Shown one piece after another: positions 41,243 through 49,770 of a stretch of DNA of 64,000 bases (its first letter is position 1; each line of letters begins with the position of its first letter). The stretch is from Oscillospiraceae bacterium (GTDB taxonomy: Bacteria; Bacillota; Clostridia; Oscillospirales; Oscillospiraceae). The position numbers were made by a program, and so were the translations under genes. The DNA lies in assembly GCA_017395935.1 (NCBI GenBank), contig JAFQNL010000034.1, positions 1 to 64,000 of the forward strand. Direction: 5' to 3'. Below the pieces are notes generated by a model that worked only from the letters and a program-made list of their open reading frames with translations, was not told the DNA's origin and ran no database searches.

Positions 41243-42259
41243 TCAGAGCAGCTCACCCTCGTTGGCTTGCTGGGTGACGATCTCCTGAGCGGGGGCCTGG
41301 ACAGAGAAATCCGCCTGCAGGACGGCCTGCGGCCAGTTGAGGCTGATTTGAACGTGCTTTCCCTTTTCTGCAGCTGCCTGTTCCAGTTTCTCGCACAGAC
41401 AGAGCAGAACATCCCGGGTCAGATAGCTGCCCCGCCAGTGGAAGAGGAAGCTCCGGTTCTTCCGGATGGCCTGAGCGGCTCTCCTTACAACCTCTTCCTC
41501 CTTGGTAAAGGAGAGCTTCTTTTCCCGATAGTAGAAGCGGCTGCTGTCACTGCAGGGAGGGACAGAGAAGAGAACAGGTTCGTGGTCCCGGAAAATGGCC
41601 CTGTCATCCAGACAAAAGTAATCATAGCGGATCGGTCCTTCGCCGGTAAGAGTGTTGTCAAAGGTAGCGTCCAGATGGTAATACTTGCCGTCGAGCCTGA
41701 CGATATTCCATGTATGGCGATACTTAATCCCCTTTTCCGGGTTGTTGCCGCTGATAGGAATGACGCACCAGATCCCTAACTGGTCGCAGAGGGATTTGAC
41801 CGCCTTGGCGATCCCCTCGCAGACTGAGACGCCCTGTGTGAGCGGTCCGATTATTTCGTGGGAATAGGCTTTCTTCAGCTTGTCGTAGCGGACATTCTGG
41901 CAGATAAAGTCGTGGACAAAGAGGAGCTTATCCCACTCGCTCTTCTCCCTGACCGGGCGGCAGAGCTTCTCAATCCGGGCCGTCAGCGCCTCCCGGTGGG
42001 CGAGGATCTTTTTCTTCTCAAACAGATACTCCGGCACCAGCTCCACATGGGAGGCATCCCGGTAAAAGCGGTAGGAGTAATTGGTCACATAGAAGATCTC
42101 CGGATGATCCAGCCGGAGCTGCAGCAGAATCTCGGCCAGTTCCTGTCCCTCCAGTCGGGGGACGGGGAAGGCTGGGGCAACGGCACGCAAACCGGTGAGC
42201 ATGGCGTGATAGGCCTCCTGGTGGGCCTTGGAGAGGTGAGCGTAGTAGTAGGCCTCCAT
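41243..42259 (-). CDS. Transglutaminase-like (papain-fold) domain protein
   Basis: 338 residues. The catalytic triad of the transglutaminase-like fold is visible: Cys in GVSVCEGIAKAVKSLCDQLG, His in YRHTWNIVRLDGKYYHLDAT and Asp in LDATFDNT. N-terminal part resembles the domain often found ahead of it in clostridial proteins (HPEIFYVTNYSYRFYRD). There is no signal peptide or membrane helix, so it appears cytoplasmic or non-classically exported, whereas many relatives are secreted. Bacterial members act as peptidases, amidases or cross-linkers; the role is open. It starts four bases after the stop of the threonine-aldolase-type gene. Confidence 0.82.
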   Translation of the reverse strand: MEAYYYAHLSKAHQEAYHAMLTGLRAVAPAFPVPRLEGQELAEILLQLRLDHPEIFYVTNYSYRFYRDASHVELVPEYLFEKKKILAHREALTARIEKLCRPVREKSEWDKLLFVHDFICQNVRYDKLKKAYSHEIIGPLTQGVSVCEGIAKAVKSLCDQLGIWCVIPISGNNPEKGIKYRHTWNIVRLDGKYYHLDATFDNTLTGEGPIRYDYFCLDDRAIFRDHEPVLFSVPPCSDSSRFYYREKKLSFTKEEEVVRRAAQAIRKNRSFLFHWRGSYLTRDVLLCLCEKLEQAAAEKGKHVQISLNWPQAVLQADFSVQAPAQEIVTQQANEGELL

Positions 42260-42263
42260 GCTC

Positions 42264-43307
42264 TCAGCGGCCTCTCAGGGCGCGCAGATCGGACAGCAGG
42301 GCCTCGATGGCCTCGTCGGTGGTGGACCAGCTGGTGCAGAAGCGGACCGCGTCGTGCTGCTCGTCCACATGAGCCCAGTGCTCAAAACCGTGCCGCTGCC
42401 GGAGAGCGGCGATTTCGGCTTTGGTCAGGATGGGGAAGACCTGATTGGTGGGGGACTGGGCAAAGAGAGGAATATCCAGCTCAGAGAAGAGATCCCGGAG
42501 CTTCTGAGCGCAGGAAACGCCCCGGCGGCAGGCGGAGACATACAGATCGTTCTGGAAGAGCGCGCCAAACTGAATGCCCAGCAGACGGCCCTTGGCCAGC
42601 ATGCCGCCGTGCTGCTTGATGAAGTAGCGGAAGTCCAGATTGAGGGCGGGATGGGTGATAACCACTGCCTCGCCAAAGAGCAGACCGCACTTGGTGCCGC
42701 CGATATAGAAGGCATCGGTGAGCCGGGCCAGATCGGCCAGCGTCACGTCGCACTCGGGGGTGGCCAGAGCATAGCCCAGACGGGCGCCGTCCACAAAGAG
42801 GAAGAGTTCCCGCTGGCGGCAGACCCGGCTGATCTCCTCCAGCTCGGCCAGCGAGTAGAGAGTGCCCACCTCGGTGGACTGGGAGAGATAGACCATGCCG
42901 GGCTGAACCACGTGCTCATGGCTCTCGTCGTTCCAATGGGCCTGCCAGGCCTCTTCAATCTGAGCAGCGGTGATCTTGCCGTTTACTGCCGGGAGCGGGA
43001 GAACCTTGTGGCCGGTGGCCTCAATGGCGCCTGTCTCGTGGACATTGATATGGCCGCTCTGAGCGCAGAGAACCCCCTGGTGGGGCCGGAGGGCGGCGGC
43101 GATGACGGTGGTGTTGGTCTGGGTGCCGCCTACCAGAAAATGAACGTTGGCGGTGGGAGCCTTGCAGGCCTCCTTGATCAGCGCGGCAGCTTTGGCACAG
43201 TAGGGGTCACAGCCGTAGCCCACCGTGTTGTCGTCGTTGGTGGCGACCAGAGCCTCCAGCACTTGGGGAAGACAGCCGTTAACGTAGTCGGATTCGAAGA
43301 AATACAT
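42264..43307 (-). CDS. Threonine aldolase-type PLP enzyme
   Basis: 347 residues of PLP fold type I. The N-terminal FFESDYVNGCLPQVLEAL and VGYGCDPYCAKAAALI, HFLVGGTQTNTTVIAAAL, FLFVDGARLGYAL (cofactor Asp) and the lysine in FYIGGTKCGLLFGEAVV match low-specificity L-threonine aldolases and the related beta-eliminating lyases. It would cleave threonine or allo-threonine to glycine and acetaldehyde. ATG at 43307 follows TGAGGT; an in-frame start further upstream is not supported by a ribosome-binding site. The GntR regulator gene just upstream on the same strand may control it. Confidence 0.87.
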   Translation of the reverse strand: MYFFESDYVNGCLPQVLEALVATNDDNTVGYGCDPYCAKAAALIKEACKAPTANVHFLVGGTQTNTTVIAAALRPHQGVLCAQSGHINVHETGAIEATGHKVLPLPAVNGKITAAQIEEAWQAHWNDESHEHVVQPGMVYLSQSTEVGTLYSLAELEEISRVCRQRELFLFVDGARLGYALATPECDVTLADLARLTDAFYIGGTKCGLLFGEAVVITHPALNLDFRYFIKQHGGMLAKGRLLGIQFGALFQNDLYVSACRRGVSCAQKLRDLFSELDIPLFAQSPTNQVFPILTKAEIAALRQRHGFEHWAHVDEQHDAVRFCTSWSTTDEAIEALLSDLRALRGR

Positions 43308-43351
43308 GGTTATTACCTCACAGTACAGAAAAATGTAAAAGACAAAGGAGA

Positions 43352-44041
43352 TCAAAAGTCTGCCGGAGGGCGGAAGAAGCTCTCATGGCGCAGTCGGATC
43401 GAGACTTCGTCTACCTTATAGCGGCTCAGATGCTTTTCCACTGCCTGCTCGGCCCCAAGGGGATCCCGGGCCAGCAGGGCGTTTACCAGCTCACGGTGAT
43501 CGGAGAGCATCTTGGTGTTGTTTACCGGCGAAAGAGACAGCGTCCGGACCCGGTCGAAGTGGATGACAAAACCGCTGAGCAGCTGGTGGGCATGGACCAT
43601 ACCGGCCAGTTCAAAAAGGGCCTTGTGGAAAGCGTCGTCCAGAGCGAGGAAAAGATCGTTATTTCCTAACCTGATCGCGTCGGCTTGGCGGCTGATATAC
43701 TCCAGCAGCGGATCCAGCAGTTCCGGTTCTGTCATCTGACAAAGCTTTTTGCACACGGCAGTCTCCATGGCAAGACGCATGAACCGGGCCTCGTCCACCA
43801 GATCGTAGTTCAGGTAGGCGATTCGGCTGCCCCGCTGGGGCAGAACTTCCACAATGCCCACTTTGGACAGGTCGATCAGCGCTTCCCGGACAGGGGTACG
43901 GGAAAGCCCCATCTGGTCGGCCAGCTCTTTCTCGCTTACCAGCGCACCGGGAGGCAGCTCGGTCAGCACGATATTATCCCGAATGGTCCGGAAGGCGTAT
44001 TCCCTTCCGCTTTCGTAGGGAGATCTCTGGGTTAGCTTCAT
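43352..44041 (-). CDS. GntR-family regulator, FCD subfamily
   Basis: 229 residues. Winged helix GALVSEKELADQMGLSRTPV, REALIDLSKVGIVEVLPQRG; FCD domain with ARFMRLAMETAVCKKLCQM, LDDAFHKALFELAG and DHRELVNALLARDPLGAEQA. It is a second FCD regulator in the window but not closely similar to the first. It precedes the threonine-aldolase-type gene by 44 bases and is divergent from the deacetylase-like gene, so either may be a target. GGTGAT precedes the ATG. Confidence 0.92.
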   Translation of the reverse strand: MKLTQRSPYESGREYAFRTIRDNIVLTELPPGALVSEKELADQMGLSRTPVREALIDLSKVGIVEVLPQRGSRIAYLNYDLVDEARFMRLAMETAVCKKLCQMTEPELLDPLLEYISRQADAIRLGNNDLFLALDDAFHKALFELAGMVHAHQLLSGFVIHFDRVRTLSLSPVNNTKMLSDHRELVNALLARDPLGAEQAVEKHLSRYKVDEVSIRLRHESFFRPPADF

Positions 44042-44125
44042 CTTTTATCACCTTTTGAGCGCATACTGTAGGCAATATAACATATCTACCTTTTTTCGTC
44101 AACTGACGGACCGGTTTCAAAGACT

Positions 44126-44165
44126 GAAAAGAGTACTTTTCCGATAAAGGAAAGTGTGTTATACT
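44126..44165 (+). promoter_or_regulatory. Palindrome and -10 element between the GntR and deacetylase-like genes
   Basis: GAAAAG-AGTA-CTTTTC at 44126-44141 overlaps a second hairpin CTTTTCC/GGAAAG, and TATACT at 44160-44165 is a -10 for the plus-strand gene; the -35 at the expected distance is poor, so the promoter may need an activator. Confidence 0.45.
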
Positions 44166-44196
44166 CGCGGAAAAGAAGCTGAGAGGAGCGAGAGCG

Positions 44197-45015
44197 ATGA
44201 CCCTGACCAAATGTTGGCCGGGAGGAAAGACCAGGGCCTTTAATCTGACTTATGACGATGGCGTGGTACAGGATATCGGAATGGTGGAGCTGCTGAATGA
44301 GCTGGGTCTGAAAGGTACCTTTAACCTGAACTCCCAGCTCATGGCAGAGGACTTCCGGTGGCAGCATCCCTGCGGAATGTGGGTCTGCCGTCTTGGGCCG
44401 GAGCAGGCGGCAGCCCTCTATGAGGGCCATGAGGTGGCCTGCCATACCCTGACCCACCCCGATTTTTCTGCCCTCTCCCGGGAGGCCATGCTCTGGGAAA
44501 TGGGGGAGGACAAGCGCCGGCTGGAAGCGCTGTTTGGCCGGGAGATCCGAGGATTTGCGCTGCCCTTTCATCACTGGAGCAATCTTGCCAGATCTTGTGC
44601 CATTGAGTGCGGATTTTCCTATGCCCGTATCTCGGAGGAGAGCGGCGCTTACCGGCCGCCTGAAGATTACTATAGCTGGAAGGCGGGTATTTTCCATCTC
44701 AACGAGGGGCTCGACGACTATGTCGAGGGCTTTCTCCAGTGTGAAAATGAGATGGCGCTGGGTCAGATTGTGGGTCACAGCTATGATCTGGACGCCATTG
44801 GAGACTGGGAAACCATGGCCGGACACCTTCGGCGGATCTCCGAAGATTCGGATACCGTCTCCATGACCAATCTGGAACTGGCCGACTACCTCCGGGCTAT
44901 GGAACAGGCGGTGCTCTCCGATGGCCGGCTGGAAAACCGGAGCAGTCTTCCGCTCTGGTTCCGGCTGAATACAGAGAGGATTTGCCTGCTGCCGGGTGAG
45001 AGCCGGCAGCTGTAA
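44197..45015 (+). CDS. Polysaccharide deacetylase-like (NodB fold) protein
   Basis: 272 residues. NodB motif 1 is AFNLTYDDGVVQD (catalytic Asp pair), motif 2 is HEVACHTLTHPDFSAL (metal-binding H-x-x-x-H), and FALPFHHWSN and IVGHSYDLDAIGDWE stand in for later motifs. It is a carbohydrate esterase family 4-like fold; the absence of a signal peptide or membrane helix argues for a cytoplasmic substrate rather than peptidoglycan. GAGAGGAGCGAGAGCG precedes the ATG. Regulated perhaps by the divergent GntR protein. Confidence 0.83.
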   Translation: MTLTKCWPGGKTRAFNLTYDDGVVQDIGMVELLNELGLKGTFNLNSQLMAEDFRWQHPCGMWVCRLGPEQAAALYEGHEVACHTLTHPDFSALSREAMLWEMGEDKRRLEALFGREIRGFALPFHHWSNLARSCAIECGFSYARISEESGAYRPPEDYYSWKAGIFHLNEGLDDYVEGFLQCENEMALGQIVGHSYDLDAIGDWETMAGHLRRISEDSDTVSMTNLELADYLRAMEQAVLSDGRLENRSSLPLWFRLNTERICLLPGESRQL

Positions 45016-45023
45016 GGGAGAAA

Positions 45024-45054
45024 AACTGCCCCGCTCAAAAAGAGCGGGGCAGTT
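45024..45054. terminator. Bidirectional terminator
   Basis: AACTGCCCCGCTC and GAGCGGGGCAGTT around AAAAA; T-runs follow on both strands. Confidence 0.92.
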
Positions 45055-45081
45055 AAGTTTGGGATGAAATCAGCTATGGCC

Positions 45082-46218
45082 TTACTTCAGCAGCTCCTCC
45101 GGGACGGCTCCCGCCATCTGGAGATAGCCAAAGGCACTGGGATGGAGATGATCACCGCTGTCGCAGTCCTTACGGAAGGCGGCGGAATTGGCCGGGTCCC
45201 GCAGGGCTTTGTCAAAGTCAATGCAGCCGTCAATGAGGTTGGTGGTTCGGATCCAGTCGTTGTAGGCGTTTCTCAGCTCATCTCTGAAAGGGGCGTAAGT
45301 CCGCCAGCCCTCAATGGGCAGCAGGGTACCGACATAGACCTTGTAGCCAAAGGCACGACAGTAGTAGATGTAGCGCTTGAGACCGGTGATCATCTCTTCC
45401 ACCGTGGGCAGATCGCTCATGGGCCGGAAGGGATTGACATCGGTGCCTACGGGATGAATGATGTCATTGATTCCGTGCTGGATAATGACAGTATCTGCCC
45501 CGTCGGTAGGGACCTCATGATGGAAGCGGCGGCTGCCCTTGAGTCCGTAGGAGGCGTAAGTAATATTATCGTATTCCCGAAGGATCCGAGAGCCGCTGGT
45601 AGCTCGGCGGACAATGGCGGTGTGGTTTTTGCCCAGCTCCTTGCAGCGTAAAGTGAGATAATCGGGCCAGTCCTGAGCGGTAATGGAGTCGCCGTAGCAG
45701 ACGATGGTCCGGTTTTCTGTAGAGGTATAGACCGAAACGTTGGTCAGGAAGTAGAACAGGTGGGTGCTCTTGGAAAGCTCAATTGGGAAATCCTTTACCT
45801 CTGTCTGATCGCCCAGAGCATACTGACCGGTGGACAGAGGGCCTCTGGTAAAGACAGTAGAGCGCATGAGCGTATAGTCAGCCAGATAAAAGCTGATAGC
45901 AAAAGTGGACTGGGCCTGTACCTGGCATTCCAGAGAATCGGTGACGGCATAGCCCCGGGCAGGAATGGTGACGCCGGACTCACCTTTGAAGGAGAGACGA
46001 TAGAACGTGTCGCCGATCAGAACAGTGGCCTTGGAGATGGTGATAGGCTCGGTGCCGCAATAGTTATCGAAGGTCAGTCGGAGACCGGTGCCGCCAAACT
46101 GGCTGTAAATGGGATAGCGCATGGTGATGTTCTTGCTGTAGCTCTCCGGGCGGCTCTCGCCGATGGAAACGGCGTTGCCCCAGACAGAGGCCCAGTGCAT
46201 ATCGGGTCGTTCGGTCAT
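45082..46218 (-). CDS. SGNH/GDSL-type hydrolase
   Basis: 378 residues. The C-terminal half is an SGNH hydrolase: block I TIVCYGDSITAQDWPDYL, block II RRATSGSRIL, block III VIIQHGINDIIHP and block V GDHLHPSAFGYLQMAG supply the Ser, Gly, Asn and His/Asp residues. The N-terminal 150 residues form a beta-rich domain (GGTGLRLTFDNYCGTEPITI) as in two-domain carbohydrate acetyl-esterases. No signal peptide is visible. Likely an O-deacetylase or esterase acting on sugar derivatives. AGGTAGAAG precedes the ATG. Confidence 0.87.
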   Translation of the reverse strand: MTERPDMHWASVWGNAVSIGESRPESYSKNITMRYPIYSQFGGTGLRLTFDNYCGTEPITISKATVLIGDTFYRLSFKGESGVTIPARGYAVTDSLECQVQAQSTFAISFYLADYTLMRSTVFTRGPLSTGQYALGDQTEVKDFPIELSKSTHLFYFLTNVSVYTSTENRTIVCYGDSITAQDWPDYLTLRCKELGKNHTAIVRRATSGSRILREYDNITYASYGLKGSRRFHHEVPTDGADTVIIQHGINDIIHPVGTDVNPFRPMSDLPTVEEMITGLKRYIYYCRAFGYKVYVGTLLPIEGWRTYAPFRDELRNAYNDWIRTTNLIDGCIDFDKALRDPANSAAFRKDCDSGDHLHPSAFGYLQMAGAVPEELLK

Positions 46219-46356
46219 GATCTCTTCTACCTCCGATCAGCGTGTCATCCGGCCGTGGGGAATGAAACGGCCGAAAAGAAAGGATATTATTATTGTACTC
46301 AGAAAAAGAGGAAATGTAAAGAAAAAGCAGGGGTGGAAGAGAGAACGGCTTTCTGC

Positions 46357-46362
46357 TATAAT
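46357..46362 (+). promoter_or_regulatory. Extended -10 element of the radical SAM gene
   Basis: TATAAT preceded by CTGC; no good -35 match at 17 bases. 28 bases ahead of the start codon. Confidence 0.45.
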
Positions 46363-46389
46363 AGAGAAAATACTAAATGAGGTGGCCTG

Positions 46390-47217
46390 ATGTATTCCAA
46401 GGTCTATCTGGAGATTACCAATATCTGCAATAAGAACTGCTCTTTCTGTCCGGGGACCCTTCGGCCTCTCCGGCAGATGACCATGGAGGAGTTCCGGCTG
46501 CTCGCCGGTAAGCTCCAGGGGGTCACTGAGTATCTCTACTTCCATATTATGGGAGAGCCGCTGACCCACCCTCTGCTGCCGGACTTTGTCCGTGTTGCCC
46601 GAGCTATGGGGTTCCATCCGGCTATTACCACCAACGGCAGTCTGTTGCCCAGCCGGAGTCAGGCGCTGCTGGAGGCTATGCCCTATAAGGTCAATCTCTC
46701 TGTCCACAGCTTTGAAGAGGGGGATCGGGAGGCGTATCTGAGCTATATCAACGGCTGTCTGGACTTTGCTGACCGGGCCAGCCGGGCCGGAACGATTGCC
46801 GTGCTCCGGCTCTGGAACCGGGGCTATGATGAGGGCAGGAATGTGGATACCGAGGCGCTGATCCGCCAGCGCTTTGGCGGCCAGTGGCAGGAGGGCCGCC
46901 GGGGGATCCGGATCCGGGAGAAGCTCTTTCTGGAATACGGCGACCGCTTCCAGTGGCCGGACCTGCAGGCAGAGGACGGAGGAGAGCGGGTTTTCTGCTA
47001 TGGCCTGAAAGATCAGTTCGGCGTCCTCTGCGATGGCCGGGTGGTTCCCTGCTGTCTGGATCGGGAGGGAGCGATAACGCTGGGCAACCTCTTTGAAGAG
47101 GAGATTGGAGCGATCCTCTCCTCTCCCAGAGCCAGGGCTATGGCTCAGGGCTTCCGGGATCGGAAGGCCACTGAGGAGCTCTGCCGAAAGTGCGGCTATG
47201 CCCGACGCTTTGGCTGA
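46390..47217 (+). CDS. Radical SAM/SPASM-domain protein
   Basis: 275 residues. The radical SAM cluster motif is CNKNCSFC at residues 13-20 in LEITNICNKNCSFCPGTLRP, followed by YFHIMGEPLTHPLLPDF (GGEP-like SAM site) and ITTNGSLL. The C-terminal part has a short SPASM-type cysteine set: FCYGLKDQFGVLCDGRVVPC, CCLD and CRKCGYARRFG. Related proteins modify peptides or act in carbohydrate metabolism, but no precursor peptide gene is apparent nearby. GAGGTGG precedes the ATG. The membrane protein gene follows after 33 bases, probably in one operon. Confidence 0.88.
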   Translation: MYSKVYLEITNICNKNCSFCPGTLRPLRQMTMEEFRLLAGKLQGVTEYLYFHIMGEPLTHPLLPDFVRVARAMGFHPAITTNGSLLPSRSQALLEAMPYKVNLSVHSFEEGDREAYLSYINGCLDFADRASRAGTIAVLRLWNRGYDEGRNVDTEALIRQRFGGQWQEGRRGIRIREKLFLEYGDRFQWPDLQAEDGGERVFCYGLKDQFGVLCDGRVVPCCLDREGAITLGNLFEEEIGAILSSPRARAMAQGFRDRKATEELCRKCGYARRFG

Positions 47218-47250
47218 GTTTTGTTTGATCTTCCTGTGAGGAGGAGTTAT

Positions 47251-47871
47251 ATGGAAAAAATCAAAAAACTGTTTGGGCAGACGGAACTGTCCTGGAAGCA
47301 GATTTTCCTCTTCGCCCTGTTGGCCGGCGTCTATGCCGGTGTTGCCGATCTGATTCCTGCTCTGGAGGATACCTCCTTTTCGGATATTTCAGTGAGCTTT
47401 GAGTGGTGGATCCTTTTCGGGATCTTTCTGGTGGTCAACTGCACTACCCCCGGTGAGGCGGCAGCTAAGACGTTTCTCTTCCTGCTGATCAGTCAGCCAC
47501 TGTCCTGTCTGATTCAGCTGCCCTTTGTGGGCTGGTCCTCATTCGCCGGCTGGCCGGTTTGGACGGCCTTGACCGTACTCAGTTTCCCGCTGGGCTTTGC
47601 TATCTGGTATGTCCGGCAAAAGAACCTGCTCAGCGTCCTGCTGCTCATCCCGGTCAACGCTTTTCTGGCTCTGCACGCTATCTACTACCTCTGGGAAGCG
47701 GCAGAACGGTTCCCACGCCATCTGCTCTCCGGGCTCTTTTCCATCGCCCTTATTCTGGTTTTTGTTTTCTGCCTCTTTGAAGGGAAAGCGGCCCGCGTGG
47801 GCAGTCTGTTGGCCGCCGCCTTTTTCCTGTGTCTGTTTGCCTGGCTGCAGCTTAACGCGTCGGCAATCTGA
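47251..47871 (+). CDS. Integral membrane protein of unknown function
   Basis: 206 residues, about six hydrophobic segments beginning with IFLFALLAGVYAGVADLIPA and ending with SLLAAAFFLCLFAWLQLNAS. A short acidic loop (EDTSFSDISVSFEWW) separates the first two. No family motif is recognised. ATG at 47251 has GAGGAGG five bases upstream; an ATG at 47221 immediately after the radical SAM stop lacks one. Its place directly behind the radical SAM gene suggests related work. Confidence 0.75.
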   Translation: MEKIKKLFGQTELSWKQIFLFALLAGVYAGVADLIPALEDTSFSDISVSFEWWILFGIFLVVNCTTPGEAAAKTFLFLLISQPLSCLIQLPFVGWSSFAGWPVWTALTVLSFPLGFAIWYVRQKNLLSVLLLIPVNAFLALHAIYYLWEAAERFPRHLLSGLFSIALILVFVFCLFEGKAARVGSLLAAAFFLCLFAWLQLNASAI

Positions 47872-47900
47872 GCGGAGAAAAGATAAAAGATAAAAGATAC

Positions 47901-47937
47901 AAACGCCGGTCTTCCAACAAAGGAAGACCGGCGTTTT
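47901..47937. terminator. Bidirectional terminator
   Basis: AAACGCCGGTCTTCC and GGAAGACCGGCGTTTT around AACAAA; ends the membrane protein gene and rnc. Confidence 0.93.
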
Positions 47938-47940
47938 CTG

Positions 47941-48621
47941 TTACTTTTTTCGGCTCAGACGTTCCAGTGCTGCCCGGGCGGCAGTCTGCTCGGCGTCCTT
48001 CTTACTGCGGCCCTTTCCGCTGCCAACAGGCTTATCATTGAGCCTGACCTCCATTTCGAAGGTCTTGGCATGGTCGGGACCGGACTGCCCGATAAGATGA
48101 TAGGTGAGCACCTGTCCGCTCTTCTTCTGGACCAGCTCCTGCAGAGCGGTCTTGAAGTCCCGGCCAGCCTGACTCATCTGGGCAATATTGTCCAGAATAA
48201 AACGCTGAATGATCCGGCGGGCCTGAGCGATGCCGCTGTCAAGATAGACGGCGGCCAGAACAGCTTCCACGGCGTCGGCCTGAATGGAGGGACGCTCCCG
48301 GCCGCCGCAGCTCTCCTCACCCCGGCCCAGTTTCAGGTAAGAGCCCAGATCCCACATTTGGGCTACCACGACCAGATTGCCCTCGCAGACCAGATTGGCC
48401 CGCATCCGGGTCAGATCACCCTCGGGCAGGGTGGGGAAATTACGATAGAGATAATCGGCTACCACCATGCCCAGCACAGAGTCGCCCAGAAATTCCAACC
48501 GCTCATTACTCAGCAGCTTGGCTGCGTGATGCTCGTTGGCATAGGAGCTGTGAGTCAGGGCGTTGGCCAGCAGCGACGGGTCCTGAAAGCGGTAGCCCAG
48601 CTTTTCTTCCAATGTTTTCAT
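47941..48621 (-). CDS. rnc: Ribonuclease III
   Basis: 226 residues. The RNase III signature is NERLEFLGDSVLGMVVADYL (residues about 39-58), and the second acidic pair is in IQADAVEAVLAAVYLDSG. The double-stranded RNA-binding domain follows (DFKTALQELVQKKSGQVLTY, GSGKGRSKKDAEQTAARAAL). It cleaves rRNA precursors and structured mRNAs. ATG at 48621 is preceded by GGAG; longer frames add unrelated residues. It follows plsX by ten bases, a conserved Firmicute neighbourhood (plsX-rnc). Confidence 0.96.
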   Translation of the reverse strand: MKTLEEKLGYRFQDPSLLANALTHSSYANEHHAAKLLSNERLEFLGDSVLGMVVADYLYRNFPTLPEGDLTRMRANLVCEGNLVVVAQMWDLGSYLKLGRGEESCGGRERPSIQADAVEAVLAAVYLDSGIAQARRIIQRFILDNIAQMSQAGRDFKTALQELVQKKSGQVLTYHLIGQSGPDHAKTFEMEVRLNDKPVGSGKGRSKKDAEQTAARAALERLSRKK

Positions 48622-48631
48622 CTCCGGCTCC

Positions 48632-49663
48632 TTACTGCTCAGACAGGTTGAGCTGGATGCTGTCCACGTTTTCTGCGATGGCGTCAACAATACCGGCCTC
48701 CACAAAATCAGCGGCCTTACCAACGGCCCGGCAAATGGCGTAGGCGTCCGAGGAGCCATGGGCCTTGAAAACGGGCTTGCGCAGACCGAGGAAGGCGGTT
48801 CCGCCGGTCTCGCGGCTGTCGAGCATTTTCTTGAACTCGCCCATATTGTTCTTAATCATCAGATAGCCCATCTTGGTCTTGGCGTTGGTAGTAAAGATCT
48901 GCTTGAGACCTTTGACCAGGAAAGAGGCAGTGCCTTCCAGCGCCTTGAGGAAGATGTTGCCGGTAAAGCCATCGGCTACCAGTACATCGGGGGCGTCCTC
49001 GGTGGCAAAGACATTGGGCTCGGTGTTGCCCACGAAGTTCAGCTTGCCCTCTTCGGAGAGCTTGCGGAGCTGCTGATGGACTTCCTTGTAAAACTCGTTG
49101 CCCTTACTGGGTTCGGCGCCGATATTGAGCAGACCAACCTTGGCGTTCTTCCGGCCCAGGACCCGCTCAGCGTAGAAGGAGCCCATCATGGCAAACTGGC
49201 AGAGATATTCCAGCGTGCAGTCGCTGTTGGCACCTGCGTCGATGAGGACTGCGCCTCCCGCGCCGGTGGGCACGATAGGAGCTACGGCGGCCCGCTTAAT
49301 GCCGGGGATGCGCTTGACCAGCAGAGTGCCGCCGGAGAGCAGAGCGCCGGTGCTGCCGGCAGAGATAAAGGCGTCGCCCTTGCCGTCCCGAACCAGCTTC
49401 AGTCCTACGGTCATAGAGGAGTCCTTCTTCTCACGCCACGCGGTGGAGGGATTGTCACAGATCTCAATGGTCTGAGTGGCGTTGACAATGTCCACGCCGG
49501 GAGGAAGCTGTCCGATGCCGTCCTGCTCCAGGATCTTGCGGATGACTTCTTCCTTGCCGACCAGAGTGATCTCGCAGCCATACTCCTTTCGGGCCATGAG
49601 AGCGCCCCGGACAGGGGCCTGGGGGGCCAGATCGCCGCCCATTGCGTCGATAATGATTCTCAT
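48632..49663 (-). CDS. plsX: Phosphate acyltransferase PlsX
   Basis: 343 residues, normal length. IIIDAMGGDLAPQAPVRGAL at the N-terminus, ISAGSTGALLSGGTLL, RAAVAPIVPT, LIDAGANSDC and VGLLNIGAEPSKGNE are diagnostic. PlsX makes acyl-phosphate from acyl-ACP for phosphatidic acid synthesis by PlsY. ATG at 49663 is seven bases behind AAAGGAGG. fabD/acpP genes, frequent neighbours, are absent here; instead it lies between trmFO and rnc. Confidence 0.96.
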   Translation of the reverse strand: MRIIIDAMGGDLAPQAPVRGALMARKEYGCEITLVGKEEVIRKILEQDGIGQLPPGVDIVNATQTIEICDNPSTAWREKKDSSMTVGLKLVRDGKGDAFISAGSTGALLSGGTLLVKRIPGIKRAAVAPIVPTGAGGAVLIDAGANSDCTLEYLCQFAMMGSFYAERVLGRKNAKVGLLNIGAEPSKGNEFYKEVHQQLRKLSEEGKLNFVGNTEPNVFATEDAPDVLVADGFTGNIFLKALEGTASFLVKGLKQIFTTNAKTKMGYLMIKNNMGEFKKMLDSRETGGTAFLGLRKPVFKAHGSSDAYAICRAVGKAADFVEAGIVDAIAENVDSIQLNLSEQ

Positions 49664-49770
49664 TTGGGATCCTCCTTTGAAAGAGTGAAGGGGGGTAGGG
49701 CAGCCATACACGGCGGCCAGCCTTGACCGCAGCGTATCACTGCCTTACGCAGTGAAAGGGGGGAGTGGGA

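Noticed and set aside
49737-49755. Hairpin TCACTGC/GCAGTGA between trmFO and plsX as a terminator
   Set aside because: No T-run on either strand and the genes look co-transcribed; a stabilising or chance structure is as likely.
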